Of a stretch of DNA of 64,000 bases, positions 62,136-64,000 are shown piece by piece (the first letter of the stretch is position 1; every line of letters starts with the position of its first letter). The notes beneath the pieces are model-generated. The model was not told the origin of the DNA, did no database searches, and saw only the letters and a list, made by a program, of their open reading frames with translations. Made by a program: the position numbers and the translations under genes. Source of the stretch: Schaalia dentiphila ATCC 17982 (GTDB lineage Bacteria; Actinomycetota; Actinomycetes; Actinomycetales; Actinomycetaceae); assembly GCF_000154225.1 (NCBI RefSeq), contig NZ_DS264586.1, positions 1,704,527-1,768,526 of the forward strand. Direction: 5' to 3'.

Positions 62136-63496
62136 GCGTTCTCCTCCTCATACTCCCACAGGTTCGGGACTCGTTCTTCCTTTTCGACGAGCCAGTTCTT
62201 ATCCGTCAGCATACGGGAGAGCGCCAGGCCCATGCCGATCGCCACGATCGTGAACATGACTGTGAAGAGAGCTGTGAGGGCATCGTCGATCTGCTGGTTG
62301 TTCAGGTAGGTGAGCGCACGGTACAGCGGCACGCCCGGGATCATGATGACGACAGCGGGGACGGACAGGGTCACGCGCGAGAAGCGCGTCCTGCGGGCCA
62401 CGAAAACTGCGAGAAGGCCGGCGGCGAGAGCGGCGAGGCCAACGGCAGCCGGAGCGGGAACTCCGAGTTCCAGATGCAGCGCGATACGAGCCGTATTGAT
62501 AACCGCACCGATGAGAGCGGCCGTCGCACAGACGCGTTGCGGCGAGTTGAAAAGCATCGCGAACCCGTATGCGGCCACAAAGCTCGTGAGGAAGCGCAGG
62601 AGGTAATGCAGCCAGGGAACGAGCGAGACACCGTACTCGGGGGTCACGGACCAACCGAAAACAGCCGAGATCGCCCAGACAGCCACGCCGGCCGACATGA
62701 CGAGCATCGTGACGTAGACGAGGCGGCCGACGCCGCCTTGGAAGTCTTGTCGCACCAAATCAATCAGACCCGTCACCAGCGGGAAGCCGGGGACCAGGAA
62801 GAGCAGCGCGGAAATGAAGCCAGCCTGATGCGTCGACTCAATGCCGAGGAAATGCTGTGCGGGAGCAACGAGAAGTATATAGATCATTGCTGCGAGAGCG
62901 CCACAGGCCATCCACACGCCGAAGTGGTTCATGTGGCGGATCAGCATCTGGCGGCGCAGTGCCTGCCCGAAGAACGAGGCGACGGCGACGGCAGAGCATT
63001 CGACCCATCCCCCACCGTTCAGGAATGCGAAGGCCGCACAGGCGAGACCGGAGGCAAGCGCGTTGGAGAACCAGTCGTAGAGGCCGGGAACCTTCGCGAT
63101 CTTGTCGAGTTCATCCGATACGTCCTCGACACGCACAGACTTGCCGTGCAGAGAGGCCACGTAGTTGTTGATGCGGTCGATCTTGTCTGCGTTCACGCCC
63201 ATGAGGCGCTGCTCAGCGAGCTCCGTGCGGAATGTACCGTTCGCGTAGGCAGTGGCGATGATCTCCGTGTAGGTGACCTGTGCTCGGTGCTCAGAAATTC
63301 CGACAGCGCGCGCGAGGTCTGCCATCGACTTTTTCACGCGGTACGCACTCGCACCAAACGAGAGAAGCATCTGGCCGAGTCGGAGAACGACCTGGGATTG
63401 ATGGGCAAGGCGATCGTGCGCCGCCATGCGTTGAGCAAGAACCTCATCTTTGCCACCGTGGTGGTGAGGCCCGTGCGGATGTGAAGAAGTGACCAT
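62132..63496 (-). CDS. thrE: ThrE-family threonine/serine exporter
   Basis: Membrane exporter of amino acids (ThrE, DUF1212 plus DUF3815). It is 454 aa: a cytoplasmic N-domain of about 150 residues (LRLGQMLLSFGASAYRV; VGISEHRAQVTYTEIIATA) is followed by roughly ten helices, with PGFPLVTGLIDL near 250 and IPGVPLYRALTYL near 380. The fold matches C. glutamicum ThrE. The His-rich start (HPHGPHHHGG) is odd but short; the real start could be internal. The gene is followed by a coupled small gene. Confidence 0.92.
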   Translation of the reverse strand: MVTSSHPHGPHHHGGKDEVLAQRMAAHDRLAHQSQVVLRLGQMLLSFGASAYRVKKSMADLARAVGISEHRAQVTYTEIIATAYANGTFRTELAEQRLMGVNADKIDRINNYVASLHGKSVRVEDVSDELDKIAKVPGLYDWFSNALASGLACAAFAFLNGGGWVECSAVAVASFFGQALRRQMLIRHMNHFGVWMACGALAAMIYILLVAPAQHFLGIESTHQAGFISALLFLVPGFPLVTGLIDLVRQDFQGGVGRLVYVTMLVMSAGVAVWAISAVFGWSVTPEYGVSLVPWLHYLLRFLTSFVAAYGFAMLFNSPQRVCATAALIGAVINTARIALHLELGVPAPAAVGLAALAAGLLAVFVARRTRFSRVTLSVPAVVIMIPGVPLYRALTYLNNQQIDDALTALFTVMFTIVAIGMGLALSRMLTDKNWLVEKEERVPNLWEYEEENA

Positions 63497-63657
63497 GGGT
63501 ATAGCATCGCACGCGATACAGCGATATGCGGGCGACGTTGGTCCGTGACGTGCGATGTTTCATGTGGTGGACACATGACACGTGTACTGACCGCCAGTCC
63601 CAGGCGCGGAGAGATCGCAACGGGGGAAGGGCGTGTCGAAAGGCGGACGACAAAGAA

Positions 63658-63686
63658 GCGGCCGGAGACGTGACGTCTCCGGCCGC
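63658..63686 (-). terminator. Second hairpin after the rRNA operon
   Basis: Palindrome GCGGCCGGAGACG-T-GACGTCTCCGGCCGC; on the minus strand it is followed by TTCTTTGTCG. Tandem with the one at 63687-63729. Confidence 0.65.
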
Positions 63687-63729
63687 AAAAACGAGAGGGA
63701 CGGCACGCTATCGCGGTCCGTCCCTCTCG
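63687..63729 (-). terminator. rrn operon terminator
   Basis: Stem CGAGAGGGACGG / CCGTCCCTCTCG followed on the minus strand by TTTTT, 12 bp downstream of the 5S gene. Confidence 0.85.
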
Positions 63730-63740
63730 ATTCGGTGTGT

Positions 63741-63857
63741 TGTGGCGGTGTCCTACTCTCCCACAACCTGTCGGTTGCAGTACCATTGGCGCTGCCGGGC
63801 TTAGCTTCCAGGTTCGGAATGGGTGCTGGGCGTTTCCCCGGTGCTATGACCACCACA
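63741..63857 (-). rRNA. rrf: 5S ribosomal RNA
   Basis: On the minus strand the sequence carries 5S hallmarks: the paired ends TTGTGGTGGTC / GTAGGACACCGCCAC, GGGAAACGCCC, CCATTCCGAACCTGGAAGCTAAG and GGTACTGCAACCG. Length about 117 nt; ends may shift by a few bases. The 23S gene would lie to the right, outside the window; 63858-64000 is spacer. Confidence 0.95.
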
Positions 63858-64000
63858 AGATTGGTGTTCAACACTCTCCCCCGTAGTGTTGTGGCGGGGG
63901 TGTGGGTTGATCGTGGTTTGTATAGTGGTTGCGGCTGTTGTGCTGGTGTTTCTTGTTCACCCCAACGGTGTGTTGGGTGGTTGTTTAGTGTTGGCCCATT

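Noticed and set aside
1-64000. CRISPR array or prophage
   Set aside because: No regularly spaced repeats with spacers and no phage structural or integrase genes were found.

Overview
The window is chromosomal DNA from a high-GC actinobacterium. The gene order lexA–nrdR, hflX–dapF–miaA–miaB–recX–recA–clgR–pgsA–ftsK–rnj, dapA/dapB–M16 protease–pnp–rpsO and ribF–truB–rbfA–infB–nusA is the conserved actinobacterial backbone. The sialidase carrying choline-binding-type wall repeats, the fermentative L-lactate dehydrogenase and the overall protein style suggest Actinomycetaceae (Schaalia/Actinomyces type). That placement is inference; nothing in the window names the species.

Layout. 1-5110: 3' part of a HelR/HelD-like helicase, serA, and a FadD-type acyl-CoA ligase with an unusual helical tail. 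5123-7150: nrdR, then a LysM membrane protein divergent from lexA with three SOS boxes between them. 7159-15480: ldh, dinG, hflX, a methyltransferase, dapF, miaA and two YbjN-domain genes. 15864-26952, minus strand: miaB, cinA C-domain, recX, recA (SOS box upstream), a DUF3046 gene, clgR, pgsA, ftsK, a PfkB-type kinase and rnj (listed in map order). 27050-31472: a five-gene membrane system (DUF4418, DUF6273, two FtsX-type permeases, ATPase) lying between dapA and rnj. 31631-45384: dapA, a GNAT gene, dapB, M16 protease, pnp, rpsO, ribF, truB, rbfA, infB, ylxR, nusA. 45445-50511: a thiamine-type cassette headed by a TPP riboswitch, lying exactly between nusA and rimP. 50499-53182: rimP, a divergent lipoprotein gene, leuB. 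53325-56138: an exported sialidase plus an unassigned stretch, between leuB and the ilvBNC operon. 56204-59680: ilvBNC with a leader-peptide attenuator. 59845-63496: an AspT-family transporter, then thrE with a tiny coupled gene. 63741-64000: 5S rRNA and the spacer towards a 23S gene beyond the right edge, minus strand.

How the parts work together. Most genes are housekeeping: translation and RNA turnover (infB, nusA, rimP, rbfA, truB, rpsO, pnp, rnj), DNA repair (lexA, recA, recX, dinG, ftsK), lysine/DAP synthesis (dapA, dapB, dapF) and branched-chain amino acids (ilvBNC, leuB). The accessory parts are the most interesting. The thiamine cassette interrupts the normally adjacent rimP–nusA pair and is bounded by a 41-bp near-perfect direct repeat of the rimP 3' end, so a recombinational insertion that kept rimP intact and left its tail in front of nusA is the simplest reading. 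The cysteine-rich DUF4418/FtsX operon sits between dapA and rnj. The sialidase locus similarly separates ilvBNC from leuB.

No CRISPR array, integrase, transposase, prophage gene or tRNA was recognised.
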